From Ophioderma brevispina (lineage: Eukaryota > Echinodermata > Ophiuroidea > Amphilepidida > Ophiodermatidae): a stretch of 64,000 bases of DNA. Below are positions 1 through 10,188 of this stretch, one piece after another. How positions within the stretch are numbered: position 1 is the stretch's first letter; each line of letters starts with the position of its first letter. A model generated the notes under the pieces. It did no database searches. It was given only the letters and a program-made list of their open reading frames with translations, and had not been told where the DNA came from. Made by a program: the position numbers and the translations under genes. Location: contig JAMKCH010084936.1 of assembly GCA_023653785.1 (NCBI GenBank), positions 22,529 to 86,528 on the forward strand. Direction: 5' to 3'.

Positions 1-1009
1 ATTTTCACTTCCAAGAACAAGCTGACACCAAACTAGTTCTGCAGTATCAAGAGACAAGTCGGGTCTTTCAATACGAGGAATGACGTTGCGAATTGCAATA
101 AAAACTCCCCCTCCATATACCGGCATTTCAAAATCCATTAACGCCTCCAGAATATCTTTTGCCTACCGACCCCTTTCCGTTATAGCAGCTTCATTTTTGT
201 TCATGGTTCGCTAGATATCCTCGGCCTATTTCCAAAATTTCAGTTGATTCTGACTGTGCGTTTTGATGGTATGAACAAATGTTTGTATCACGTTCCGTTT
301 ACGGAATGAAAATTCAAAATTACGAATTTCTTACAAACTATACTTAGCTCAACGGTCTAGAAGAATCTCAACTTTTTGAGGTACGTCGGGGACGAGGCTA
401 TAGATCACGAGATGCCCCTTTAAATCTGCCCTTGAAAACTTTTAGACAAACTTAGAAGAAGTAGCTAGGAAACTACAGACAGTAACAGAAATCCTTTTCG
501 GCGTGTCCAAGTGAACCAAACATGGTCAATCCATACACAAAAAATTTTAATGGCCTTTTGTATTTTATATTTGACCTCAATTTTGGTAGTTTAACAAAGC
601 GCTAATAATATTAATCGCACAATCAACTCTTTTATATTAAAGGTTGCACGCTCTGACCTAAGCTTGTTAAGTCACCTGTGGGACCTCAAAGAGCCTTGAG
701 TCAAACACCTTAGGGTATTTTGTCGTGAAACTAGGTCTTAAAAACTGAATCTTGTCGCGAAATGATGGCTTTGGGAACTGAAAATTTTGATATGTAAGTA
801 TTCAAAAATTGACCTTCTCTAACTACTGCTTTATTCTGCTTCTCTGCTTCTGCTGCTCTTGCCTCTACTTTTAATGTTAATTGTACTAGGCCTATTTCTG
901 TTAGTACCGCAGGCTGTAGGTATCATTTTGGAGTGAATGGTAAACTTGGCTTTGGAAGCAGGTATGCAATAGGTTAAATATTTGGGATGTTACAATTTAA
1001 ACAAATGGA
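1..1009. other. Unannotated AT-rich DNA
   Basis: I see no convincing exon, repeat or structural RNA here. Short open stretches are interrupted by stops in all frames. A GGCCTATTTC-type string near 889 is a common motif of deuterostome genomes but is not diagnostic. Confidence 0.5.
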
Positions 1010-1424
1010 CGTCTTGGTGCCACGCACGATACGTGTACTCGAAACGTGAAATTCTTTGTTCGATCAATCCATGAAAGAATTCCACATTCCAAGTACACAC
1101 CTCATGCCTGGTATGCATGTACTTGTATGTTAAGCATGGAATTCTTTTGTTCAATAGATCCATGAACAAAAGAATTCCACATTCTAAGTACACACCTCAT
1201 GTCTGGTTTGCGTGTACTTGAATGTTAAGCATGGAATTCTTCTGTTTAATAGATCCAAGAACAAAAGAATTCCACATTCCAAATACAGGTGCAAGCTTTA
1301 TGCCTGGTATGCGTGTACTTGTGTGTTAACATGGAATTCTTTTGTTCAATAGATCCATGAACAAAAGAATTCCACATTCCAAGTACAAGCCTAATGCCTG
1401 GTATGCACGTACTTGTACTTGTAT
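1010..1424. repeat. Tandem repeat of about 95 bp with an internal palindrome
   Basis: About four head-to-tail units begin near 1048, 1139, 1233 and 1333, with a partial unit before them. Each unit contains GAATTCTTTTGTTCA, a short loop with GATCCA, then TGAACAAAAGAATTC, so each can fold into a ~15 bp stem. The rest of the unit carries the conserved strings CATGCCTGGTATGC and GTGTACTTG. Units differ by several substitutions and small indels, so the array is not very recent. Confidence 0.85.
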
Positions 1425-1492
1425 GACGCTGTTGACATTCATTATATATTCAATGAGCTAATTTGTATAATTTATGCACAAATAGAAAATAC

Positions 1493-1680
1493 AGGTTTAT
1501 AGTATACAAATACTACATGGTTAGAGGGAAATAGGGAACACTATTTTCCCGAGGAACTGGCTACGGACCTATCACCCCGAAACCGAAGGGTGAGGGGTGA
1601 TAGGCCCGTAGCCAGTACCAAGGGAAAATAATGTGCCCTATTTCCCGATATAAACCATGTAGCATTTGTTTATTACACCT
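1493..1680. mobile_element. Foldback (near-perfect palindrome) MITE
   Basis: The left arm (1493-1580) and right arm (1592-1680) are imperfect reverse complements of about 88 bp around a loop of roughly 11 bases. Shared blocks include CTACATGG, GGAAATAGGG, ATTTTCCC, CTGGCTACGG and CCTATCACCCC. The structure codes for nothing and is best read as a small foldback transposon. No target-site duplication is clear. Confidence 0.8.
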
Positions 1681-1811
1681 CGCTATGACTCTGGGGACGA
1701 GGTTGTAGGGAAACAGTTCAATCTATTTCCCTAGAGAAATAGTTCGCGTAATAGGAATCAGCCAATGAAATAGCATGGTTATGTTCATGAATATTCATGA
1801 GGTGTAATAAT
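1669..1811. mobile_element. Short inverted-repeat element with TTATTACACCTC ends
   Basis: TTATTACACCTC near 1670 and GAGGTGTAATAA ending near 1811 are inverted copies that bracket about 140 bp. The left end overlaps the right arm of the neighbouring foldback, whose outer edge also resembles AGGTGTAATAA. The two may therefore be one compound element with three related ends. Confidence 0.5.
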
Positions 1812-2222
1812 AGATGGTATGAGGATGCGATCTCCGCCATACAGCTACGACTTGCATGCACATGTAGCTGGTGACCGTTATTGCATACATGTACAGGGCG
1901 GCCGAGACAGGGCGAGGAAAAAACCCAACTTGACCCTGATTGTGTCCGCCATTTTTATTAACATATACCTAACATATGTAGAATCATTGAAAAGGCTATC
2001 TCATTTTCTTTAATTTGCTGCAAAGATAATTCCAATCGGTTAAGTATAGGCCGAGCTACAGTGTTTTTAATTAAGTAGTCAGCTTTTCCCCATCCACGGA
2101 TTCCCATTTGAATGCACGGCGGCCAACAAAGCAAATGACTCCCCATAATGATGATAAGGGTGTATCTATGTTATGTCAAATAAAGTGGTATAGCTTAAAG
2201 GTTTAAAGTCAGTGATAATGGT
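1812..2222. other. Unannotated
   Basis: No repeat partner in the window and no recognisable coding sequence. Confidence 0.4.
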
Positions 2223-2325
2223 AAGTTTTATTTGAAACCTTTTTTTCAAGATGTATATTTTGGTCTAAAATATAGACAATACTTTAAACCTCAAAAGGTT
2301 GTCACCGATGTCTGTTCCTTCATAT
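2223..2325 (+). repeat. Dispersed repeat, copy 1 (partner at 9235)
   Basis: This ~100 bp segment recurs in the same orientation at 9235-9345. Shared blocks are TTATTTGAAAC, a T-run, CATAGACCA/TATAGACAA, AACCTCAAAAGG and CGATGTCTGTTCC. It is a fragment of an unidentified repeat family. Confidence 0.65.
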
Positions 2326-2347
2326 TCAACTCCTCCAGAAACTGATA

Positions 2348-2692
2348 CACTGTTAGAAAATTTTCCGTAAATTTACGGAAATTTCTGGCAGCAGAATTTC
2401 CAGACTTTTTTGGGTAAATTTACAGAATTTCCATCAATTAACGGAACGTTGACAGTAATTTTACAGAAATTTGTCTCATATTATGGGGAAAAAATGTGTA
2501 TTTTAACAGAATTTTCCGTAATTTAAAATTACAGAAAGAAAAAAAACTCCGGAAATATTGCTGCCAGAAATTTTTGAAATATTTCCGTAAATTAACATTT
2601 TTTTGTCTTTTATTTTTATTGTTTTCAAAAACAGATTTTCCGTAAATTTACGGAAAATCTATCTTCGTAATTCACAGAAATTTCTAACAGTG
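2348..2692. mobile_element. TA-flanked MITE with CACTGTTAGAAA ends, copy 1
   Basis: The ends are CACTGTTAGAAA and TTTCTAACAGTG, flanked by TA at 2346-2347 and 2693-2694, so a TA target duplication is likely. The body (345 bp) is AT-rich and has several subterminal palindromes of the type TCCGTAAATTTACGGA. A second copy lies at 5105-5431. TA target sites suggest mobilisation by a Tc1/mariner-class transposase, but no transposase is present. Confidence 0.85.
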
Positions 2693-2694
2693 TA

Positions 2695-3466
2695 CATGTA
2701 TCAAGTTAATTTATTTTTCAAATGATTTTGTGAGTGATGAGGACGTAGAAACGTTAAGAGAGCATCGATGCTAAATTTTGTGGAGTTAAATAGCGTCGAT
2801 TTTATTCTGCAGTGAATAATAGCCGAATTTTCCCTCTGGAACCTGTATTTGCTTCGCTGAACGCCGCTCATTTTATGTGAATCCGTAGGACTAGTGCAAA
2901 ACCCCGTGTTCAAACGACCGGTAGCTCGGTCTATAACTAACAGATTTGATTTCAGTATTTTCAGATGATATATATGTTGATATGTTATTTAAAAATTCAA
3001 AATTCAACTGCGGATAAACAGGCCAGGGTCATTTTTTACTCGTCTTGGCATAATTATTTTGAACTGTTGTACTTATTGTAATACAAACGACCAATGTTCG
3101 TTCTGTAGAATCGATTTGTTCACCAGTATCAGATTTTTTTTTGCTCTCACACAGCCTAATGTTAAAGGTCCCCTAAATGAAGATATAAACCTACTCCAAA
3201 TCTCTTTGAAGGACATTCCAATACAATAAACATTGCCAGAGAAGAATATACTACCCAGTGACAATCATTTGTGCAAACTATCGTTTCCGTCTTGCGTGTC
3301 ATGAATAGATTCAAACCATTCACCGGAATTTTCTAGTGCTCTCTGATAAATCATGGTACCACAAATGTCATCATCAAACCCAATTTACATCTTTCTGTCC
3401 CCTCCTTGTACCTTGAACCAAACCAAATCAATTCCTTATTTGGCATTTCACCTGGGACTTTAACAC
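2695..3466. other. Unannotated AT-rich DNA
   Basis: Only short, unrecognised open frames. No repeat partner was seen in the window. Confidence 0.4.
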
Positions 3467-3470
3467 TTAA

Positions 3471-4040
3471 AGCATAACAGCACATTTTTGAAGAGCGCTC
3501 CCATTTCAAAATTTGATATTTTTGTACAGTTATTTTGGTCATTGTCTAGGGAACTATAGCCTGCGAACGAGAGGCTCAAAAAAGGCGTAAATTTATCAAT
3601 AAAATGAGCGATTTTTTGATTAGAATTAAGGGTCCTCGGATTGTACTAACGACAGAGCTGGAATGCTAAGTTTATGTCCGTCTATTATGAAACATGCCCC
3701 TCAAGAAAATTACCTCTAACTTGCACTGCCTGAACCAATAAAACAACGAATAGCCTGGGGTAGGCACGTACATGGCATTATTTCCTATTTCACACGGCAC
3801 TATTTCATATTGGAAGGCCGTTTTCCACCAACCCGTTGAATTATTATCGGAATATCGGAAATCCCCGATATTAATTCTAATTACAAAATTCCTTCTTTTG
3901 CAACACATAGACATTTTGAGCTTATTACCATTCACAGGTATAGTGTCCTAGATAATTACCAACACTCCTGTGCAAAAATTTCAAAAAACCAAAAAAGAAA
4001 AATTGGGGGCGCTCTTCCAAACACATGTGCTATCTTTGCT
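3471..4040. mobile_element. TTAA-flanked foldback MITE (family D), copy 1
   Basis: TTAA precedes the left end (3467-3470) and follows the right end (4041-4044). The arms are inverted copies over roughly 90 bp. They share AAAGCA, AGCACATTTTTGAAGAGCGC and TTTTCAAA-like tracts followed by a string similar to TTGTCTAGGGAACTATA. The interior has a small palindrome around TCGG..CCCGATA. A second copy in opposite orientation is at 47961-48501. TTAA duplications are typical of piggyBac and Kolobok transposons. Confidence 0.75.
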
Positions 4041-4327
4041 TTAAGTAATCGTATCTGGTGTAACGTTATGGCAACCTTTTCGCCTTACCTTTCATGTATT
4101 ACTTATCATCCAACTAAGTATGGTTTGGGGTATTCGACTTTATGTATCACGGAATTTAGCAAGAGCGCAGCGGAAAGTAGGTAACGTATCTGGCGAGGTA
4201 TGAACGTAACGAGATGGGATTTCTTTAAGGCTGGAAATTGTTACTTAAAACCACATTTTTTTGCAAACACATGAAATACAACATGACCCGTGATGGATTT
4301 AAGGAAAAGGTCCTGTCAGCAGCTTAA

Positions 4328-4689
4328 AGGTGCAACGAGAAGATTCTTCACATATACAGGTGTCGCCTAAAAATCGAAAGTGCTTATTTTGCCCCGATCT
4401 AACGCGTTTCCATAAAAAATATCCCCAGCTAAAAGGGTTAAGCTGAAATGTGCTTTGGGACAAACATTTTTGTTTGACAGTTCTAATTTCGTATAGGAGC
4501 AAATCGAAATTCAGCCTATGTTTTATATGAAAATACGCCAAATCACAATCGCCTTTTTCTTTTTTTTTTTTAAAAATAAGACATTTCTGTAGCCAAATAC
4601 AAGGTAAGAATCTATTGAGTGTCCTAATCTATATGAAATTAACCATTATGACACATATATTTTGGGTGCCCAACATCTTTCGTTGCCCT
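4328..4689 (+). mobile_element. TTAA-flanked MITE (family C), copy 1
   Basis: TTAA at 4324-4327 and 4690-4693 flanks a 362 bp element. Its ends are AGGTGCAACGA on the left and TCGTTGCCCT on the right, which are inverted copies. Internal blocks include TTTCGTATA, TTCAGCCTATGTTTT and GTAGCCAAATACAAGGTAAG. Further copies are at 4983-5590, 9580-9908 and a right-end fragment at 6341-6425. It encodes nothing. Confidence 0.8.
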
Positions 4690-4982
4690 TTAAGGTGGGG
4701 CCCTTTGTGCGTCGCAAAGCGACGCAATGCCGCACTTTAGTGCCACTAGGGGTGTCTGAGGGCCCTGAGAGCAATTTTTATGGGCCCTGTAAGCACTCTG
4801 ACACTGCTGAACTTAAATCCGTCACTGACATTGACATGTGCTCGATTTATCACATATTGGAACATTCTTCTATACCGTTTTTTATACTTTTTGGCAATTT
4901 TGTATGTATCCATTAGAATTATGGTAACGTATCCTGCTGCAATATTGGCGACATGTTCTCAGAGAACTCTTGGAAACTTTAA

Positions 4983-5590
4983 AGGTGCAACGAGCAGATT
5001 TCACATATCAGGTGTCCCTAAAAAAATCAAATTACTGATTTTTGTCCATAAGCTTTCTAACAAAATAACCCATCTGAAAGATTGAGTTGAGAATTTCTTT
5101 GGTACACTGTTAGAAATTTTCCGTAAAGTACTGAAATTTTCTGGGAGCAGAATTTCCAAGACTTTTTAAGGGTAAATTTACAGAATTTCTTTGACATACT
5201 TTTTAGAAATTTTGTCTCATATTATGGATTTTTTTTTTAAATTAATAAAACAGAATTTCCGTAATTTAAAATTACGGAAGCGAAAAAAGAGTCCGGAAAT
5301 TTTCTTCAGGAAATTTTAAAATATTTCGTAATTAACATTTTTTATTTTTGTTGTTATTTTTATTGTTTGCTAAACATTTCCGTAAATTTACGGAAAATCT
5401 TTTCTCTTAATTTATGGAAATTCTAACAGTGTACGAAAAAAATAATTTTTCTATTTTCGTATAGGACCAAATACAAATTCAGCCTATGTTTTTATATTAA
5501 ATAATAAGCAAATCAAATCACCTTTTTACTCTCTTTAAATCTTTCTGTAGCCAAATACAAACGTAACAAAGCGATTTTATGTCTGATCTA
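4983..5590 (+). mobile_element. Family C MITE, copy 2, split by a second MITE
   Basis: The left end AGGTGCAACGAG follows TTAA at 4979-4982. The body matches copies 1 and 3 until the string TTTCTTTGGTA near 5104. There a TA-flanked element (5105-5431) has inserted, and the family C sequence resumes with TTTCGTATAGG and CAGCCTATGTTTTTATA. The right end near 5590 is degraded. Confidence 0.8.
5105..5431. mobile_element. TA-flanked MITE with CACTGTTAGAAA ends, copy 2
   Basis: It has the same ends and internal palindromes as the copy at 2348-2692, and TA at 5103-5104 and 5432-5433. It lies inside a family C element. The uninterrupted family C copy near 9690 reads TTTCTTTGGTACAA at the same place, which acts as an empty site and supports the TA duplication. 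Confidence 0.87.
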
Positions 5591-6340
5591 TATTTTTCCT
5601 TTTTTAATTTATTTATTTATACGGGTAAAACACCCAACTACAGCAATTGGCCTGAACAAATCTGTTTACATGGCACTCAATACATAAAAATACAAAATAT
5701 TAAACAAATCAAACACTAAAATTCAGCATTTAGCCTGTCAAACCAGAGCGGAATTGTAGATTCCTATACTGCTAGTTCTACATCTCGGGAGATAAGTTGG
5801 ATTGGACCTGCGTAGGTTTCAGCTATGTCTTGCATTTTTTGTACCAGGAAGCTTATTTGTGACGTTCCAGATTTCTGAAGACTTTGCCGAAGCCAGGGTT
5901 TGAGTCAATCCCACACGCACACGGCACACCAGGTTTGGGAATTTTCACCTCAACAGGGTCAAGTGATCCCACAAAATCCTATTCTTAACACATAAAAATC
6001 CTGATTCTGTGCTCATTTTCGCCACAAGCATTCGACTTAGGAATTTTAAGCAGATTATGACAGGTTCACTGGTTCTTTCTTATCTTGAACACTTTTTTCC
6101 TAAGTGCTTAACATAGTTTTGTACAGTACAGTATAGGCACATTGCCATGCATTGTGGGATTGATTCAAAACCCTCTGGGGCCGAATCCTAGGCGTCACCA
6201 GCGAGCAGAGCGCAAGTTGCTTCAAAGCAATTGCATAGGAATCCATATGGATTTTTCCCCAAAATTATGCCGGCAAGCAACTTTTCCCGAACGAGCTCCA
6301 TTTGGTACTTTGATGTTTTTGGTGAGACTACCTGTGCCAC
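5591..6340. other. Unannotated
   Basis: No coding or repeat signal that I can support. Confidence 0.4.
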
Positions 6341-6425
6341 AAAGGTGAAGCATATTCAGCACGTAATGCAATTTACTATTATGACACATCAGTTGGGTGC
6401 CGCCTCAAAAATCTCTCGTTCACCC
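6341..6425 (+). mobile_element. Family C MITE, right-end fragment
   Basis: The string TATGACACATCAGTTGGGTG followed by CTCGTTCACCC and TTAA (6426-6429) matches the right end of family C. The left part is not recognisable. Confidence 0.55.
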
Positions 6426-6429
6426 TTAA

Positions 6430-8130
6430 TAATCCAATATTTTGTGTTTTTGAACTTTATAATTAGAGCATGATAGACTGATAAAAATGCCATGTAATAT
6501 GTAATATGCGCTCTTTTGTAACGAGCAGGGACACATTTTAAATAACGATTTGGTGCTGTCGACATGGCGATAAGCAAGACTTATGCATCATCAGCCTTTT
6601 TTGCATAACTTTCTCTTTCTCGCTCGGTTATCAACTTCTAGTCCTGATCCATTTGAAAACATGACTAACATAATTATATATACACATTCATTCTTACGAC
6701 AAAACAGCTTTAAAATTTTGCATGACTGTGAGCGACACGAAAAATCGCTTTTGAACACTTTATCGGAAAATGGCCAAAATGGCTTTTTTCTGCTCATTTC
6801 TATTACGTTTCTTATTGTTGATATTTTTTTGTTTTTGGTGGGCTTGTTTGACTTTACCGCTTTAGTGCATTTTTATGACACCTGGTGAACTGTAAATAAC
6901 ACATTCTTAAAATCAATAAAAAAGATTAAATAACTTCCATTTTATAACACCCGCTAATATAAACGACCACAATCCTTCCAATCAATTACACAAAAAAGCA
7001 CTAAATGGTATTCACGATTCACTGAGACGAAATTGAGCTATTGGGGTTGATTTCATCATTCCATTAACAATATTTGAATACAATTTCCAGTATCCGTATA
7101 TTGGATCATAAACAGGGTGAATTCAATAAATTAATAATTTTTACTGCTGTTTGGCTAATGAATACATTAAAAGTGTAAAACAAGGCAAATGAGCTTATGT
7201 TTCAATAATACAATGGGTGTCGCTTGCAGTTTTTCCATTTCAAATTTATTTGGCACAAGTCAATTCCTGAAGCCTGACGATTTATTCTAAAAATCCTATA
7301 TTGAAAGATATCGTATGCTTGAATACATTACTCTCAACATATAATTTGAAAGGTGTATACTTTGACTCAGATGGCAAATACTAGCTGAGATGGTTTATGT
7401 TATCTCAGCAAAGCGGGAGTGGGAGCAAGACTTGGGTCAAACATAATCGTTTTCAATTCCCACTACATCTCAGCTTTGACACCTTTGGTAAGTTAGTATG
7501 GACTCCTCTACACAATTAAGTGGTGTCGAATTGTGATGTCCCTTTTTCAATAGGGGCCAATCTTAAGTTTACACATTCCAACTTTTAAATTACTTCACTC
7601 TTTTTGAAATGTTGCCATATTTATCCGGCTAGTCCCAAAGATTTCAAAAATTGTATAATTTGTACCATCTATGACCATTGTTTTAGAGTTATTGGTAAAT
7701 GGCTAAACGTGGCCAAAAGGTCAATTTCCGTTTGTACAGGGTCAAATCAGAATTGCTCCAAATTTGTAAAAAATGAAACAATTGTTCATCTAGCTTAATG
7801 TGGCAAAATAAGGACTAGTTTGCTAGCATTGCAATGCATAGTATCATGCTATGTGACAAAATAGGTAATGGGTCAACCTAATCCAATTGGTGTTGAACTT
7901 CTTTTTGAGGCCTGGGTACATGTCTATTGTTTTATGTCCAATAGAGTGGCCATCTTAAGGTGTGAAGCAGTGATAATGTTCACAACCAATTTCTTCATGG
8001 GAGTACCTTTGCAGTAGCCTGTTTAGTAGCCATGGAGTACCACACCCGCATGGTACCACATCGCTGTCCGCAAAAGTGGGTAATCATCTACCTAGGTACA
8101 CACGCATTAGCTTAACACTAGTCAGCCCAT
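6430..8130. other. Unannotated AT-rich DNA
   Basis: Short open frames only, with no recognisable protein. A 101-codon open frame at 6583-6888 ends in a hydrophobic stretch but has low-complexity composition and no family resemblance. Confidence 0.4.
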
Positions 8131-8158
8131 GCGGGAGTACCTGCATGGGTACTCCCCC
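8131..8158. repeat. GTACTC hairpin
   Basis: GGGAGTACC, a five-base spacer and GGGTACTCCC form a 9-10 bp stem. A related hairpin is at 8949-8974, on the other side of the element at 8340-8890. GTACCT/GTACTC words are frequent between 7.9 and 9.4 kb. Confidence 0.6.
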
Positions 8159-8339
8159 CATGCAATGAGCTTTGAGCTCTGTATGATTATTTCAGTAACT
8201 TTTATCCATAGTTAAAACATTTTGGTCACATATGTTATATGTTTTTTACACAAAATGGTCATATATGGGGGTTTTTGGTGACGCTCACCTCAAATATAAT
8301 GTTCTAGCTTGAAAATTATCAGAAGTTCCGTAAATTAAC

Positions 8340-8890
8340 CAGGCGGTGGCGGCCAAGCTTTTCATTCATAGCGCAAAACTGCCGACCGAATCATTGGACG
8401 AGCCTGAACAGTGAAGTCACACTGTGCGCGTTTATAATAAGATCAGTGAGTGGCGAGTGGGAATTCCCGTACGGCGTCGCGACCGCTCTAAATTACCTTG
8501 CTTAGTCGGTGGTGCATATTGTGCTGCAAACTATCATCAATCGTTTTTAAAGACCGGACATGAGAGGAATGCTACATGCAGGTCAACGAATCATTCCACG
8601 GTTGTGCATAGGCTAAACTTTACCGGGCTTGGGTCCGCAGCTATAAATAGCAGTGACCCTGATTGAACACGAGGTTCAACCAGCCTCGTTCAAAATGGAT
8701 CCCGTTTGTACGGTTATTCATACAAAAAAAAATACTTACCTGGAGTTGATTCTTCAACTCCAACGGACTTTGAGTGGAAAAATATTGATATTAAACATAT
8801 TTTCACTTTAGAATATTTGTCAAGTTTTCGTGCTTACGTGCTAAACCTATGGGGACGGCAAAAACGACGCTATCTTGCCGGGCCCCCCTG
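8340..8890 (+). mobile_element. CAGG-ended MITE (family F), copy 1, with probable 9 bp duplication
   Basis: A 551 bp segment starts with CAGGCGGTGGCGGCCAAG and ends GGGCCCCCCTG. It matches 14124-14689 nearly throughout in the same orientation. Short inverted ends (CAGG..GGCCAAG) are visible. The nine bases before it (TAAATTAAC) and after it (TACAATAAC) match at 7 of 9 positions. Near the right side a hairpin GGAGTTGA..TCAACTCC is present, in this copy with one extra base. CAGGG ends resemble hAT transposons, but a 9 bp duplication would fit Mutator-like or Merlin-like elements better. Confidence 0.75.
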
Positions 8891-8948
8891 TACAATAACA
8901 TGGAATTTTGCGCCCTCTATGGTCCAAAGTGCTGCCTACTAGCAGCCG

Positions 8949-8974
8949 GTAGGGAGTACCTGTGAAGGTACTCC
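8949..8974. repeat. GTACTC hairpin, second copy
   Basis: AGGGAGTACCT, a short loop and AGGTACTCCCC form a stem like that at 8131-8158. Confidence 0.55.
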
Positions 8975-9234
8975 CCAGAGTATCTGCAGAGGTTATCCTA
9001 CTACTGGTGGCTTACATGAGTACCTGCAGTGTCACCTAGCAGGCAACTGCATAGTACACTATAGGACGGGTATTGCTATTAAAGTAAACATAGCTGCTCT
9101 CCAACCAGTGACTTGTGTAGCTTTGCAATACTTAGTTCTAGGTACTGCCCAATCATGGTAACCCTTGAAGTAAAGCTAGAGTACACATGTAGTAGCCTAA
9201 CTCTTGGGTTACCGGCCGGAGTATGAATCTTGCT

Positions 9235-9345
9235 GTGAGTCTTATTTGAAACACTTTTTTTTTTTCAATGATGTGGAATATTTAGGTCTTCAAACATAGA
9301 CCACTTAAAACCTCAAAAGGGTGGCGATGTCTGTTCCGTCCTATT
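9235..9345 (+). repeat. Dispersed repeat, copy 2 (partner at 2223)
   Basis: Direct repeat of 2223-2325 with shared CTTATTTGAAAC, AAACCTCAAAAGG and GATGTCTGTTCC blocks. Confidence 0.65.
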
Positions 9346-9579
9346 GTATACGCTAGCCAGTACCAACGAGGTACTCTAAGGACTAGTCAAGTGTATCTCT
9401 CTGTATGATTGAAGAAGGCAGTAGCAAATGAGTCCGTAATGAAATGGTGGCCAATTAGGCTTATCGGATTATAACATCGACATTATACCATGGGCAGTTT
9501 TCCCGGATCTGTGCATGTGATTAGGATCAAAGGATTCCGTCTCGTTTAGGCTTGTTCTTAGTTTTCATAAAGTGGGCGT

Positions 9580-9908
9580 TCTCGGGTGTCGCTTAAAATC
9601 GAAAGTACCGTTTTTTTTGCTCGTTGTAAAGCTTTCCATTTAAAAATCCCCATCTGACAATGAGTAACTTAGAAATGTTTCTTTGGTACAACATTGTGAA
9701 TTTTTTTAATTTCGTATACGACAGCAATACAAATTTCACATATTTTTTATATTGAAATATAAGTAAATCAATCACCCATTTTTTTCCTCACTTTTAAAAC
9801 TTTCAGGAGGCCAAATACAAGGGTAAGAATCCATTGAGTGTTAATCAGGGTAAATGACTCTTATGACACAAGATAGGGGGTGCCGCAACATCCTCGCGGT
9901 GAAAACCT
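9580..9908 (+). mobile_element. Family C MITE, copy 3
   Basis: It matches copy 1 across GGGTGTCGCTTAAAATCGAA, TTTCGTATACG, AGGCCAAATACAAGG and TATGACACA..GGGGTGCCGC. The right end is followed by TTAA at 9909-9912; the left end is degraded. It is uninterrupted at the site where copy 2 carries an insertion. Confidence 0.75.
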
Positions 9909-9912
9909 TTAA

Positions 9913-10186
9913 GGGATACAAGAAGTTGTCAGAAAAACAGCCCTAACTTATTTCGAAACCAGTTGTTTCGCATTTTAGAATGCTTAATGGTAATTTTAAT
10001 GTAATGTTCAAAATTACACCTAAAGTGAGAAGCAGAAAATGTTGTTTATGTAATGAAAAGAATGTTTGTTTTGTTTCCTTCGTGCCCGATAGTTTTATAT
10101 TTAAGATATTTATGGGCCGAGAGGACAGCGGGTAGGTTCAAAACGTAGGGTTTGTGGAGTTATTTTTTAATCTACGGTTTTGTTCT
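9913..10186. other. Unannotated
   Basis: No feature seen. Confidence 0.4.
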
Positions 10187-10188
10187 AC

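Noticed and set aside
1010..1424. CRISPR-like array
   Set aside because: The ~95 bp units are contiguous tandem repeats without unique spacers, in eukaryotic DNA.
8400..8660. Possible SINE with Pol III A and B boxes in family F
   Set aside because: A-box-like TGGCGAGTGGG and B-box-like GGTTCAA strings are over 200 bp apart, and the element has inverted ends and a target duplication, which fits a DNA transposon better.
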